Of a DNA stretch of 64,000 nt, positions 50,060 through 57,815 are shown one piece after another. Under the pieces are notes generated by a model. That model was not told where the DNA came from, did no database searches, and was given only the letters and a program-made list of their open reading frames with translations. Source of the DNA: Mucilaginibacter arboris (GTDB lineage Bacteria; Bacteroidota; Bacteroidia; Sphingobacteriales; Sphingobacteriaceae); NCBI RefSeq assembly GCF_009754915.1, contig NZ_WPIK01000004.1, forward strand, positions 248,001 through 312,000. The letters run 5' to 3'. Both the position numbers and the translations under genes were made by a program. How positions within the stretch are numbered: position 1 is the stretch's first letter; every line of letters begins with the position of its first letter.

Positions 50060-51046
50060 ATGATCCTTCCGCAGCAGCACACTATTTTTTCTATTGCAAA
50101 CGAAGCAACTTTTTTAGAAAATGCTATACAGATCTTCCGATTCCAGGCAGAAAATTGCGAAGTTTATAAACGGTATTTATCTTACCTGAAAATCCATCCG
50201 GAGGAAATAAAAACGCTGGAAGCAATACCTTTTTTACCGATAGAATTTTTTAAAACACACATTATTATCAGCAATAATCAAAATCCGGAAGTAACTTTTA
50301 CCAGTTCCGGCACAACCGGAATTACTACAAGCCGGCATTTGGTTACGGATGTTTCCTGGTATCAAAAAAGCTTTAGAAAAGGTTTTGAACTGTTTTACGG
50401 CGATATTAAAAATTACGCTTTTCTGGCGCTGCTTCCCTCCTATCTGGAACGCGCAGGTTCTTCGCTGATCTATATGGTAGAAGATTTAATTGCAGGAACA
50501 GAAAATCCCGACAGCGGTTTTTACTTGTACAACGATGAAGAACTGTATCAGAAATTAACCCAATTGCAGCAGCAAAAACAGCCAACGGTTTTAATCGGCG
50601 TTACTTTTGCCTTGCTTGATTTTATCGAAAAACATCAGCTTAATTTTCCTGAATTAATAATTATGGAAACCGGCGGCATGAAAGGAAGGCGCAAAGAAAT
50701 GATCCGCGAAGAACTGCACCAAACGCTTTGCCAAGGTTTTGGCGTTCCGGCAATCCATTCTGAATATGGCATGACGGAACTGCTCTCTCAAGCTTATTCT
50801 TTAAGCGAAGGTTTGTTTCATTGTGTTCCCTGGATGAAGGTTTTGATCCGCGATACCAATGATCCTTTTACTTTGCTTCCCAACGGAAAAACCGGTGGCA
50901 TTAATGTGATCGACCTGGCCAATATCAATTCCTGCTCTTTTATTGCCACTCAGGATTTAGGAAAGATGTATGAAAACCGTTCTTTTGAAGTTTTAGGCCG
51001 GTTTGATTTTTCGGACATCCGGGGCTGTAATTTGCTGGTTGGCTGA
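50060..51046 (+). CDS. LuxE-like acyl-protein synthetase family protein
   Basis: A 328-residue protein of the LuxE/PaaK-like adenylate-forming fold. VTFTSSGTTGITTSRHLV (near residue 75) is the phosphate-binding loop, and IHSEYGMTELLSQAYSL holds the adenylation motif. LuxE activates fatty acids as acyl-AMP; here no lux genes are present, so a fatty-acid or aromatic acid activation in surface-lipid synthesis is inferred. ATG at 50060 is preferred to the TTG at 50054. Its stop overlaps the first base of a motif copy. Confidence 0.85.
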   Translation: MILPQQHTIFSIANEATFLENAIQIFRFQAENCEVYKRYLSYLKIHPEEIKTLEAIPFLPIEFFKTHIIISNNQNPEVTFTSSGTTGITTSRHLVTDVSWYQKSFRKGFELFYGDIKNYAFLALLPSYLERAGSSLIYMVEDLIAGTENPDSGFYLYNDEELYQKLTQLQQQKQPTVLIGVTFALLDFIEKHQLNFPELIIMETGGMKGRRKEMIREELHQTLCQGFGVPAIHSEYGMTELLSQAYSLSEGLFHCVPWMKVLIRDTNDPFTLLPNGKTGGINVIDLANINSCSFIATQDLGKMYENRSFEVLGRFDFSDIRGCNLLVG

Positions 51047-51070
51047 TGCTTCTTTTATTATACAAAAAAT
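51045..51070 (+). repeat. Dispersed motif, forward copy
   Basis: GATGCTTCTTTTATT then ATACAAAAAATT, overlapping the LuxE-like stop codon. Confidence 0.75.
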
Positions 51071-51129
51071 TTATATTTTCGGTTTTGTCTTCCGGCCTTT
51101 CCAGCTTCCGGCCTTTCCGACTTTCTCTA

Positions 51130-51154
51130 ATGCTTCTTTTATCACCTAAAAATC
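51130..51154 (+). repeat. Dispersed motif, forward copy (exact)
   Basis: ATGCTTCTTTTATC then ACCTAAAAATC, 60 bases downstream of the previous copy and 41 bases before the SHOCT gene. Confidence 0.92.
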
Positions 51155-51194
51155 TGGATGTAAATGCTATTTTTGACCAGCAATTTTTAATCAG

Positions 51195-51824
51195 ATGATA
51201 GAGCAGTTTCTGAAAGACCAGCAAGAACCGAAAGCCGTTGAAAAAGTTTATTCGCGTTTAATCGATTTACTCAATACCGGCGAAGAAATTATTTACATCG
51301 CCGTGCAGAAAAAACCGCTTGTTAACATCACGCCCGATTGCGTGGCCATCACCAACAAACGTATTTTCTTTTTTACTGCGGCAAACCTTGGCCTGTCTAT
51401 CAAATTTGTGGATTTTGTTTGGAAAGATGTGATCGAAGTAAAACTGAAAGAAGAACTTTTAGGCGCTGTTTTCAGCATAAAAACTTTAAACGGAACGGAA
51501 ACGCTGGTTGATTTTTTACCAAAAGTACAGGCCAGGAAACTCTATCAGTACGGACAGGAACGCGAGCAGGCCGAACGCGAAGAACGCCGCCAGCGCGACC
51601 TGGAAGAGAAACGTGCAGCTTCCGGAACAATTACTTCGGAGGTGAACCGGTTTACAAATCCTGCCCCTTCCCCTCAGCCTGCTGCTGCACCAAAACCAGT
51701 TGAAGAAGATAAACCCGATGAACTAACGGCAAAATTAAAAAAGCTGAAAATGCTTTTCGATAACGGTTTGATCACACAGGAAGAGTATAACCAGAAAAAG
51801 CTGGAGTTGCTGAGCGAGTTGTAG
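51195..51824 (+). CDS. PH-like and SHOCT domain protein
   Basis: A 209-residue cytoplasmic protein. Residues 1-120 form a bacterial PH-like domain (CVAITNKRIFFFTAANLGL, DFVWKDVIEVKLKEELLGA). Next comes a charged helix (EREQAEREERRQRDLEEKRA), a proline-rich linker, and a C-terminal SHOCT motif (KLKMLFDNGLITQEEYNQKK). SHOCT helices mediate oligomerisation. Function unknown. Its final 45 bases are repeated twice downstream in the tandem array near tyrS. Confidence 0.8.
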   Translation: MIEQFLKDQQEPKAVEKVYSRLIDLLNTGEEIIYIAVQKKPLVNITPDCVAITNKRIFFFTAANLGLSIKFVDFVWKDVIEVKLKEELLGAVFSIKTLNGTETLVDFLPKVQARKLYQYGQEREQAEREERRQRDLEEKRAASGTITSEVNRFTNPAPSPQPAAAPKPVEEDKPDELTAKLKKLKMLFDNGLITQEEYNQKKLELLSEL

Positions 51825-51826
51825 GA

Positions 51827-52225
51827 TTATTTTTTGAGGATATACTCTACAATTGCATAAATTGCTGCTAACTGGCCGAATAGAAAAATAAACATCCATT
51901 TGATCACATCCGACCGGGAATTTGCAATGTCTGTTTTTAATTCTGTCCTCAAATTTGCAATATCTGTTTTTAATTCTGTCCTCAAATTTGCAAGGTCTGT
52001 TTTTAACTCTGTCCTCAAATCTGCAATCTCAAGCTTTAATTCATTCCTCACATTTGCAATTTCGATTTTTAATTCGGCAATATCCTGCTTGGTTGCTAAA
52101 ACATCTTTTTTCAGGTCAAACTGTTTTTCAATCTTAGCTTCAACATATTCAGCTAAAGACCGGGCTTCTTCTTCGCCTATCCTTTCCTTTAATATCTGAA
52201 ACAACTGAACTTCTGAAACCTCCAT
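51827..52225 (-). CDS. Coiled-coil, C-terminally anchored protein (copy A, intact)
   Basis: A 132-residue protein: N-terminal helical region (VQLFQILKERIGEEEARSLA), a long coiled coil, and one C-terminal membrane helix (WMFIFLFGQLAAIYAIVEYI). It resembles DUF1640/CCDC90-type coiled-coil proteins. Eleven-residue repeats of the type xxxLRTELKTD occur three times. Start ATG at 52225 (MEVSEV). It is convergent with the SHOCT gene with two bases between stops. Two decaying paralogues follow. Confidence 0.75.
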   Translation of the reverse strand: MEVSEVQLFQILKERIGEEEARSLAEYVEAKIEKQFDLKKDVLATKQDIAELKIEIANVRNELKLEIADLRTELKTDLANLRTELKTDIANLRTELKTDIANSRSDVIKWMFIFLFGQLAAIYAIVEYILKK

Positions 52226-52257
52226 ATTCAAACTTACAAAAAATACAATCACACCAC

Positions 52258-52381
52258 CATCAGCAAAAAAATAATTCCTTTTTCCTTTTTGTACCTACAA
52301 GTATTTTTGGTTGATTAAAATTTATAAGGTAAAAACAGTATCACGCGTTATTTTTACTTCATTAACCGCTACGCCTTCGCT
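52258..52381 (-). pseudogene. tyrS 3'-end remnant, copy A
   Basis: This segment aligns with the last 130 bases of tyrS: TTTTGTACC, ATTTTTGGTTGAT and GGTAAAAACAGTATC correspond in order to tyrS 53313-53371. It is decayed and has no open frame. It belongs to the tandem array. Confidence 0.8.
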
Positions 52382-52384
52382 TTA

Positions 52385-52428
52385 TTGAAGAAAATAACCA
52401 AAAGTTGATGTTGCTGAGTGAGTTATAG
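52385..52428 (+). pseudogene. SHOCT-gene 3'-end remnant, copy 1
   Basis: GAAGAAAATAACC, then TTGCTGAGTGAGTTATAG match the end of the SHOCT gene (GAAGAGTATAACC, TTGCTGAGCGAGTTGTAG). It is fused directly to the tyrS remnant. Confidence 0.85.
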
Positions 52429-52442
52429 TTGAAAAAAGAGTG

Positions 52443-52721
52443 TTAGCGTTTTATGATTAATTCAGCAATTGCAATCATTGCTGCTAACTGACCGACCCAA
52501 AAAATAAACATCCACTTGATGATTTCAGCTTTATGATTGGCCATTTCTAGTCTAATTTCACCTTTTAATTCAGCAAGGTCCTGCTTAGTTGCTAACACAT
52601 CTTTTTTAATTTCAAACTGCTTTTCAACTTTAGTTTCAATGTATTCCGTTAAAGTTTTAGCTTCTTCTTCGCCAACTTTATCTTTTAATATCCGAAATAA
52701 CTCTATTTCCGAAACTTGCAT
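52443..52721 (-). CDS. Coiled-coil anchored protein (copy B)
   Basis: A 92-residue paralogue of the neighbouring 132-residue protein with the same N-terminal block (VSEIELFRILKDKVGEEEAK) and the same C-terminal helix (WMFIFWVGQLAAMIAIAELI), but lacking the 11-residue repeats of the central coiled coil. Start ATG at 52721 (MQVSEIE). The frame is intact, so it may still be expressed. Function unknown. Confidence 0.65.
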   Translation of the reverse strand: MQVSEIELFRILKDKVGEEEAKTLTEYIETKVEKQFEIKKDVLATKQDLAELKGEIRLEMANHKAEIIKWMFIFWVGQLAAMIAIAELIIKR

Positions 52722-52757
52722 AATCAAACTTACAAAAAGTAAACTACAAATACGATT

Positions 52758-52890
52758 ATTGAGCAATCAGCAAAAAGAAGTTCTTCTTGCCTTTTTGAAC
52801 CACCAAATATTTTTGGTTGATCAAACTTTTACAGGGTAAAAACAGTATCACGCGTTATTTTTACTTCATTATTAAGCGTTACGCCTCCGC
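52758..52890 (-). pseudogene. tyrS 3'-end remnant, copy B
   Basis: Matches tyrS 53278-53409: AGTTCTTCTTGCCTTTTTG, ACCAAATATTT, GGTAAAAACAGTATC and ACGCCTCCGC in the same order. It breaks off at ACGCCTCCGC, the same junction as in copy A. Confidence 0.88.
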
Positions 52891-52894
52891 TTTA

Positions 52895-52940
52895 TTAAAG
52901 AATATAATCAGAAAAAATTGTGTTGCTGAACGAGTTATAG
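52895..52940 (+). pseudogene. SHOCT-gene 3'-end remnant, copy 2
   Basis: AAAGAATATAATCAGAAAAA, then TTGCTGAACGAGTTATAG, again fused to a tyrS remnant at the same point. Confidence 0.85.
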
Positions 52941-52954
52941 TTGAAAAAAGAGCG

Positions 52955-53254
52955 TTAGCGTTTTATGATTAATTCAGCGATTGCAATCATTGCTGCTAAC
53001 TGACCGACCCAAAAAATAAACAACCATTTAATAATTTCTGATTTTTGGTTTGCTATATCAGTTCTTAATTCAGCAATTAAGAGCTTTAATTCAGTTTTTA
53101 CTTCAGAAAGATCTTGCTTGGTTGCAAGAACATCTTTTTTTAGATCGAACTGCTTTTCAATCTTAGTTTCCATGTTATTCAGTTAAAGGCCTGCTTGTTC
53201 TTCGCCAATCTTTTCCTTCAAAATTTGAAATAGCTGAATTTCTGAAACTTGCAT
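52955..53254 (-). pseudogene. Coiled-coil anchored protein (copy C, frameshifted)
   Basis: From ATG 53254 the frame reads MQVSEIQLFQILKEKIGEEQ and is then shifted near 53190-53195; a second shift near 53175 returns to the paralogue frame (ETKIEKQFDLKKDVLATKQD). The rest to the stop at 52955 is intact and ends WLFIFWVGQLAAMIAIAEL. A 72-residue product from the internal ATG at 53173 is possible but would lack the N-terminal block. Confidence 0.75.
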
Positions 53255-53277
53255 AATCAAACTTAAATAAATTTAGG

Positions 53278-54558
53278 TTAATGTGCAATTAGCAAAAAAT
53301 AGTTCTTCTTGCCTTTTTGCACTACCAAATATTTCTGGTTCATCAAATTTTGGCTGGTAAAAACAGCATCGGGTGTTGTTTTGATTTTGTTAACTGCTAC
53401 GCCTCCGCCCTGGATCATTTTTTTAGCTTCTCCTTTGGATGGAAAAACTTTTGACTTTTCGGCTAACAGATCAATTACAGCAACACCTTGCTCCAGTTCT
53501 GCTTTATTGATATTGAAGTTTGGTACGCCTGCAAATAAAGCTTCTGTTTCTGCATGGTCCAATTCATTCAAAAATTCTATTCCAACATTTCCAAACAAAA
53601 ATTCTGATGATTTGACCGCTTTTTCATATTCAGTTTCGCCGTGAACGCGAATGGTAATATCTTTTGCCAAAGCTTTTTGTAACACACGCAAATGCGGCGC
53701 AGCATCATGCTCTGTTTCTAAAGCTTCAATTTCATGCTGTTTTTGCAAGGTAAAAATGCGGATGTAGCTTTTAGCATCATCATCGCCGGCATTTAACCAA
53801 AACTGGTAGAATTGGTAAGGCGAGGTTTTTAACGGATCGAGCCAGATATTTCCGCCTTCGGATTTGCCAAACTTGCTGCCATCAGCTTTCTTAATTAGTT
53901 GTGTGGTTAAGGCAAATGCTTCTCCCTGATCTTTTCTGCGGATCAGTTCTGTTCCGGTTACCATGTTTCCCCACTGGTCAGAACCGCCCATTTGCAACAC
54001 GCAATTGCGGTTTTTCCACAGGTAATAAAAATCGTAGCCTTGGATCAGCTGGTAAGAAAATTCGGTGAACGACATGCCGGTTTCACCTTCCAAACGCTTT
54101 TTCACCGAATCTTTGGCCATCATATAATTTACGGTGATGTGCTTTCCCGCATCGCGGATAAAATCCAAAAAAGAAAAGTTTTTAAACCAATCGTAATTAT
54201 TTACAATCTCTGCTCTATTCTCACCGTTCTTGAAATCGAGAAATTTTTCCAATTGTTTTTGTATCCCATTTAAATTATGCTGCAACTTATCGGCAGACAA
54301 TAAATTACGTTCCTGAGATTTCCCGGAAGGATCGCCAACCATGCCTGTTGCGCCGCCAACCAGCACAAAAGGTTTATGCCCAGCCTGCTGAAAATGGATC
54401 AGGGTCATGATCTGCGCCAAACTGCCTACATGCAGCGAATCTGCCGTTGGGTCAAATCCGATATAACCGGAAACCATTCCGGTCTGCAGTTTCTCTTCTA
54501 CTCCGGGCATCGAGTCGTGGAGCATTCCTCTCCAGCGCAATTCTTCAACAAAATTCAT
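53278..54558 (-). CDS. tyrS: Tyrosyl-tRNA synthetase
   Basis: A 426-residue class I synthetase. The HIGH-type motif is in [14 protein letters not shown], the KMSKS-type motif is KFGKSEGGN, and a C-terminal S4 RNA-binding domain follows (around 360-425, [18 protein letters not shown]). It charges tRNA-Tyr. Length is normal. DAVFTSQN is coded by a motif variant. The last 130 bases of the gene were duplicated into the adjacent tandem array. Confidence 0.97.
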   Translation of the reverse strand: MNFVEELRWRGMLHDSMPGVEEKLQTGMVSGYIGFDPTADSLHVGSLAQIMTLIHFQQAGHKPFVLVGGATGMVGDPSGKSQERNLLSADKLQHNLNGIQKQLEKFLDFKNGENRAEIVNNYDWFKNFSFLDFIRDAGKHITVNYMMAKDSVKKRLEGETGMSFTEFSYQLIQGYDFYYLWKNRNCVLQMGGSDQWGNMVTGTELIRRKDQGEAFALTTQLIKKADGSKFGKSEGGNIWLDPLKTSPYQFYQFWLNAGDDDAKSYIRIFTLQKQHEIEALETEHDAAPHLRVLQKALAKDITIRVHGETEYEKAVKSSEFLFGNVGIEFLNELDHAETEALFAGVPNFNINKAELEQGVAVIDLLAEKSKVFPSKGEAKKMIQGGGVAVNKIKTTPDAVFTSQNLMNQKYLVVQKGKKNYFLLIAH

Positions 54559-54626
54559 AAACGGTTTGTATTAAAGGCGGCAAAGATAACAGAATCATAG
54601 AAAAGCAGGTTTTTACAGATTTTGTA

Positions 54627-54650
54627 ATGCTTCTTTTACCAGGTAAATTT
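54627..54650 (+). repeat. Dispersed motif, forward copy
   Basis: AATGCTTCTTTTACC then AGGTAAATT, in the divergent gap between tyrS and the AcpH-like gene. Confidence 0.75.
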
Positions 54651-54688
54651 CATTATTTCTTCCGTTCGGTTTCGTATATTTACATATA

Positions 54689-55363
54689 ATGAACTTTTTA
54701 TCTCATTTTTATTTTGACCGGAACTGTAACGATGCTTACCAGGTGTTAGGCTCTGTTATGCCCGATTTATTGCGAAATGCAGATAAAGAAGCGCTGATAA
54801 AACCAGAGCGATTACCGGCACAAACTGATCCTACAATCTGTTCCCTGATACTTGGCTGGAAAAAGCATTTGGAAATTGACCGGCATTTTCACTCGTCCGA
54901 TTTTTTTAAACATCATGCCCATCAACTTAAATTATTGCTTACACCTGCCGTTGCCGGATCAGCAGTAAAACCTTTTTTCTTAGGCCATATTGCATTGGAA
55001 CTGATCCTGGATAATTTGCTGCTTACTACCCATACTGTTTTTGCAGATGATTTTTATGACCACTTAAAAAATGCTGAAGAAGCTAACATTCGTGCTTTTT
55101 TAGAATTGAACGGTGTTGATCCGCAGAAATTCCTTTCTTTCTATACTTTGTTTATCAACGAAAAATACCTGTACTCCTACATTGAATTAAACAGTGTTGT
55201 GTATGCTTTGAAAGGAGTTTGTAAGCGAATCTGGAAAGATCCTTTTACCAAACATCAGGAAGAAGCTGTTAGTGAAGTTGTTAAATATTATATTAATTTA
55301 TTAGCGACCGATTTTATGCAGGTTTTTTGGGAAATGGACGATTTACTAATGGAAGCTTCATAA
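54689..55363 (+). CDS. AcpH-like (ACP phosphodiesterase family, DUF479) protein
   Basis: A 224-residue protein starting MNFLSHFYFDRN. Its pattern follows AcpH proteins: GSVMPDLL in place of the family GDFLGDFV, KKHLEIDRHFHSSDFF (H-x-x-x-D-x-x-x-H) and GHIALELILDNLLL. The HD-like metal residues appear present. AcpH removes phosphopantetheine from acyl carrier protein; activity here is inferred. It is monocistronic and upstream of rpsA. Confidence 0.7.
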   Translation: MNFLSHFYFDRNCNDAYQVLGSVMPDLLRNADKEALIKPERLPAQTDPTICSLILGWKKHLEIDRHFHSSDFFKHHAHQLKLLLTPAVAGSAVKPFFLGHIALELILDNLLLTTHTVFADDFYDHLKNAEEANIRAFLELNGVDPQKFLSFYTLFINEKYLYSYIELNSVVYALKGVCKRIWKDPFTKHQEEAVSEVVKYYINLLATDFMQVFWEMDDLLMEAS

Positions 55364-55431
55364 AAACTTAAAGAATTTATCAGTTAAAATTAAAATAACT
55401 TCAAAATCAACTAAATAGCAAAAAAAATCTT

Positions 55432-55461
55432 TTGAGGTAGCTATAAATTTTTTTATTTTTG
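55432..55461 (+). promoter_or_regulatory. rpsA promoter
   Basis: TTG at 55432-55434 and TATTTTTG at 55454-55461 are separated by 19 bases, an excellent match to the Bacteroidota -33 TTTG / -7 TAnnTTTG promoter. The leader to the ATG would be about 35 bases. Confidence 0.75.
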
Positions 55462-55481
55462 CAGTCCAATCTATTTTGGGA

Positions 55482-55488
55482 AAAGGAG
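55482..55488 (+). promoter_or_regulatory. Shine-Dalgarno sequence of rpsA
   Basis: AAAGGAG lies 12 bases before the ATG at 55501. It is the clearest Shine-Dalgarno in a window where most starts have none. It decides the start over the in-frame TTG at 55459. Confidence 0.7.
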
Positions 55489-55500
55489 ATAAATTATTTA

Positions 55501-57453
55501 ATGGCAAAAAAACAAGAAGCAGAAAAAGAATTACAAGCAAAACAAGCTGAACTTCAGGATGCAGGACACCTGTTAATGGAGAAAGAAAACATTGAATCTG
55601 AAGCAGATTCGAGCTTAATCGAATCCATCAAATCTAACCTGGCACAACCTGCCGGAGATTTTGACTGGGACGCTGACGAAAAAAAATTCGGTAATTATTC
55701 TAACGAAGACCGCGAAAAAATGGAGCATATGTACGATGGTACATTCCATTCGATCACCAAAGGAGAAATTATCAGTGGTACAGTTGTTACCATCAACAGT
55801 AAAGATGTGGTATTGAACATTGGTTTTAAATCTGATGGCTTGGTATCTGTATCTGAATTCCGCGATATGCCTGATTTGAAAAAAGGCGATCAAGTGGATG
55901 TTTATGTTGAATCTCAGGAAGATGCCAACGGACAGTTGGTACTCTCCCGCAAACGTGCAAAAACCCAACGCTCTTGGGAACGCATTAACGAAGCATTAGA
56001 AAAAGATGAAATCATTGAAGGTTATGTAAAAAGCAGGACCAAAGGTGGTTTAATTGTAGATATTATTGGTGTTGAAGCCTTTTTACCGGGCTCTCAAATT
56101 GATATTAAACCTATCCGCGACTACGATATTTACGTAGGCAAAACGATGGAGTTTAAGGTTGTTAAAATCAACCATGAATTTAAAAATGTTGTTGTTTCTC
56201 ATAAGGTATTGATCGAAGATGATTTGGAAAACCAAAAAACCGAGATTGTTGCTAAATTAGAAAAAGGACAAATTTTAGAAGGAACTGTTAAAAACATTAC
56301 TGATTTCGGTGTATTTATCGATTTAGGCGGTGTTGACGGTTTACTGCACATTACTGATATTTCATGGGGACGTATTGAGCATCCGCGCGAAGTATTATCG
56401 TTAGATCAAAAAATCAATGTTGTTGTTTTAGATTTTGATGATGAGAAAAAACGTATTGCTTTAGGCTTAAAACAATTAACACCTCATCCTTGGCAAAGCC
56501 TTTCTCAGGACATTCAGATTGGCTCTAAAGTAAAAGGTAAAATTGTTACCGTTGCTGATTATGGCGCGTTCTTAGAAATTATTCCAGGTGTTGAAGGTTT
56601 GATACACGTTTCAGAAATGTCATGGTCTCAAAACTTACGCAGCCCTCAGGAATTCCTGAAAGTTGGTGATGAAGTTGAAGCTCAGGTTTTAACTTTAGAC
56701 CGCGACGAACGCAAAATGTCATTAGGTATTAAACAATTAACGCCTGATCCTTGGCAACAAGCTGCTACAAAATATCCTGTTGGCAGCCAGCACAAAGCAG
56801 TTGTTAAGAACATGACCAACTTTGGTGTGTTTGTTGAACTGGAAGACGGCATTGACGGTTTAATCCACATTTCTGACCTTTCATGGTCTAAAAAAGTAAA
56901 CCATCCAAATGAGTTTACCAAAGTTGGCGAAACTTTAGACGTTGTGGTTTTAGAACTTGACGTTGATAACCGCAAATTGAGCTTAGGCCACAAACAACTG
57001 GAAGAAAACCCTTGGGATACTTTTGAAACCATCTTTAACGTAGATTCTGTACATCAGGGAACTGTTTTAAAAGTAACTGATAAAGGTTCTATCGTTGCGT
57101 TGCCATACGGTGTTGAAGGTTTTGTACCAACAAAACATGCCATCAAAGAAGACGGCCAGCCATTAAAAGCAGAAGAAGTTGCTGAATTTAAAGTAATTGA
57201 GTTTAACAAAGAGAACAAACGTATTGTAATTTCTCACTCACGTATTTGGGAAGATGCCAGAGCAGAAGCCCGTATGGAAGAATTTGATAAACGCAAAAAA
57301 GAAGCAAAAGCTTCGACAGTTGCTGTTAAAAAAGTAAAAGATTCTGTTGAAAAATCAACTCTTGGCGATCTGAGCGTTTTAGCGCAGTTAAAAGAGCAGA
57401 TGGAAGGTGCAGAAAACGATGCCCGTAAAGGTGGCAAACCAGAAGACAAATAA
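55501..57453 (+). CDS. rpsA: 30S ribosomal protein S1
   Basis: A 650-residue protein with an acidic N-terminal extension (MAKKQEAEKELQAKQAEL) and six S1/OB-fold repeats, for example ISGTVVTINSKDVVLNIGFK, EGTVKNITDFGVFIDLGGVD and KAVVKNMTNFGVFVELEDGI. It binds mRNA upstream of the start and the 30S platform for initiation. Length is larger than E. coli S1, as is usual in Bacteroidota. It is monocistronic with a strong promoter, SD and terminator. Confidence 0.97.
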   Translation: MAKKQEAEKELQAKQAELQDAGHLLMEKENIESEADSSLIESIKSNLAQPAGDFDWDADEKKFGNYSNEDREKMEHMYDGTFHSITKGEIISGTVVTINSKDVVLNIGFKSDGLVSVSEFRDMPDLKKGDQVDVYVESQEDANGQLVLSRKRAKTQRSWERINEALEKDEIIEGYVKSRTKGGLIVDIIGVEAFLPGSQIDIKPIRDYDIYVGKTMEFKVVKINHEFKNVVVSHKVLIEDDLENQKTEIVAKLEKGQILEGTVKNITDFGVFIDLGGVDGLLHITDISWGRIEHPREVLSLDQKINVVVLDFDDEKKRIALGLKQLTPHPWQSLSQDIQIGSKVKGKIVTVADYGAFLEIIPGVEGLIHVSEMSWSQNLRSPQEFLKVGDEVEAQVLTLDRDERKMSLGIKQLTPDPWQQAATKYPVGSQHKAVVKNMTNFGVFVELEDGIDGLIHISDLSWSKKVNHPNEFTKVGETLDVVVLELDVDNRKLSLGHKQLEENPWDTFETIFNVDSVHQGTVLKVTDKGSIVALPYGVEGFVPTKHAIKEDGQPLKAEEVAEFKVIEFNKENKRIVISHSRIWEDARAEARMEEFDKRKKEAKASTVAVKKVKDSVEKSTLGDLSVLAQLKEQMEGAENDARKGGKPEDK

Positions 57454-57475
57454 TTAAATCTCCTTTTTAATATCA

Positions 57476-57507
57476 AAGCCTCTCCTTTTCTGGGAGGGGC
57501 TTTTTTT
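57476..57507 (+). terminator. rpsA terminator
   Basis: AAGCCTCTCC (57476-57485) pairs with GGAGGGGCTT (57493-57502) and is followed by a T-run. Confidence 0.9.
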
Positions 57508-57528
57508 ATGCTGTAACCTTTTGTGCTG

Positions 57529-57620
57529 TATCGCTTGCTGTCATCCCGATGAAAGAGGGATCTTCATCTAAGCAGTGTATAGAAGTGTATGATTTGAAAA
57601 AGATTTCTCACTTCTTTCAA
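57529..57620. repeat. Intergenic repeat of the GTCATCCCGA type
   Basis: TGTCATCCCGATGAAAGAGG begins a segment that ends AAGATTTCTCACTTC. In Bacteroidota genomes sequences of this form (GTCATTCCGA... plus GAATCT-type ends) are common dispersed repeats; that comparison is from memory. No coding capacity. Confidence 0.5.
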
Positions 57621-57629
57621 AATTACAAC

Positions 57630-57654
57630 ATGCTTCTTTTATCGCCTAAAAATC
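57630..57654 (+). repeat. Dispersed motif, forward copy
   Basis: ATGCTTCTTTTATCG then CCTAAAAATC, in the rpsA-pyrR gap. Confidence 0.9.
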
Positions 57655-57701
57655 CAAATCGGTCCACAGCCTCTTTTTAAAGAAGTTTTTTCTAAACTGC
57701 A

Positions 57702-57725
57702 ATGCTTCTTTTATCACCTAAAAAT
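57702..57725 (+). repeat. Dispersed motif, forward copy (exact)
   Basis: ATGCTTCTTTTATC then ACCTAAAAAT, in direct orientation 48 bases after the previous copy. Confidence 0.92.
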
Positions 57726-57790
57726 CTATGCTATGATAAAATCCGATTTAAAGCCATTAAAAACCCGTTCAGCAATAACAAATAAATTCC

Positions 57791-57798
57791 TACTTTTG
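57791..57798 (+). promoter_or_regulatory. -7 promoter element of pyrRB
   Basis: TACTTTTG fits TAnnTTTG and lies 17 bases before the pyrR ATG at 57816. Confidence 0.5.
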
Positions 57799-57815
57799 CC
57801 CAAATCCACCCGGTA

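Noticed and set aside
52318-52850. Motif copies at 52330 and 52835 counted as independent sites
   Set aside because: They are inherited with the duplicated tyrS 3' end, so they are copies of the tyrS site at 53357.
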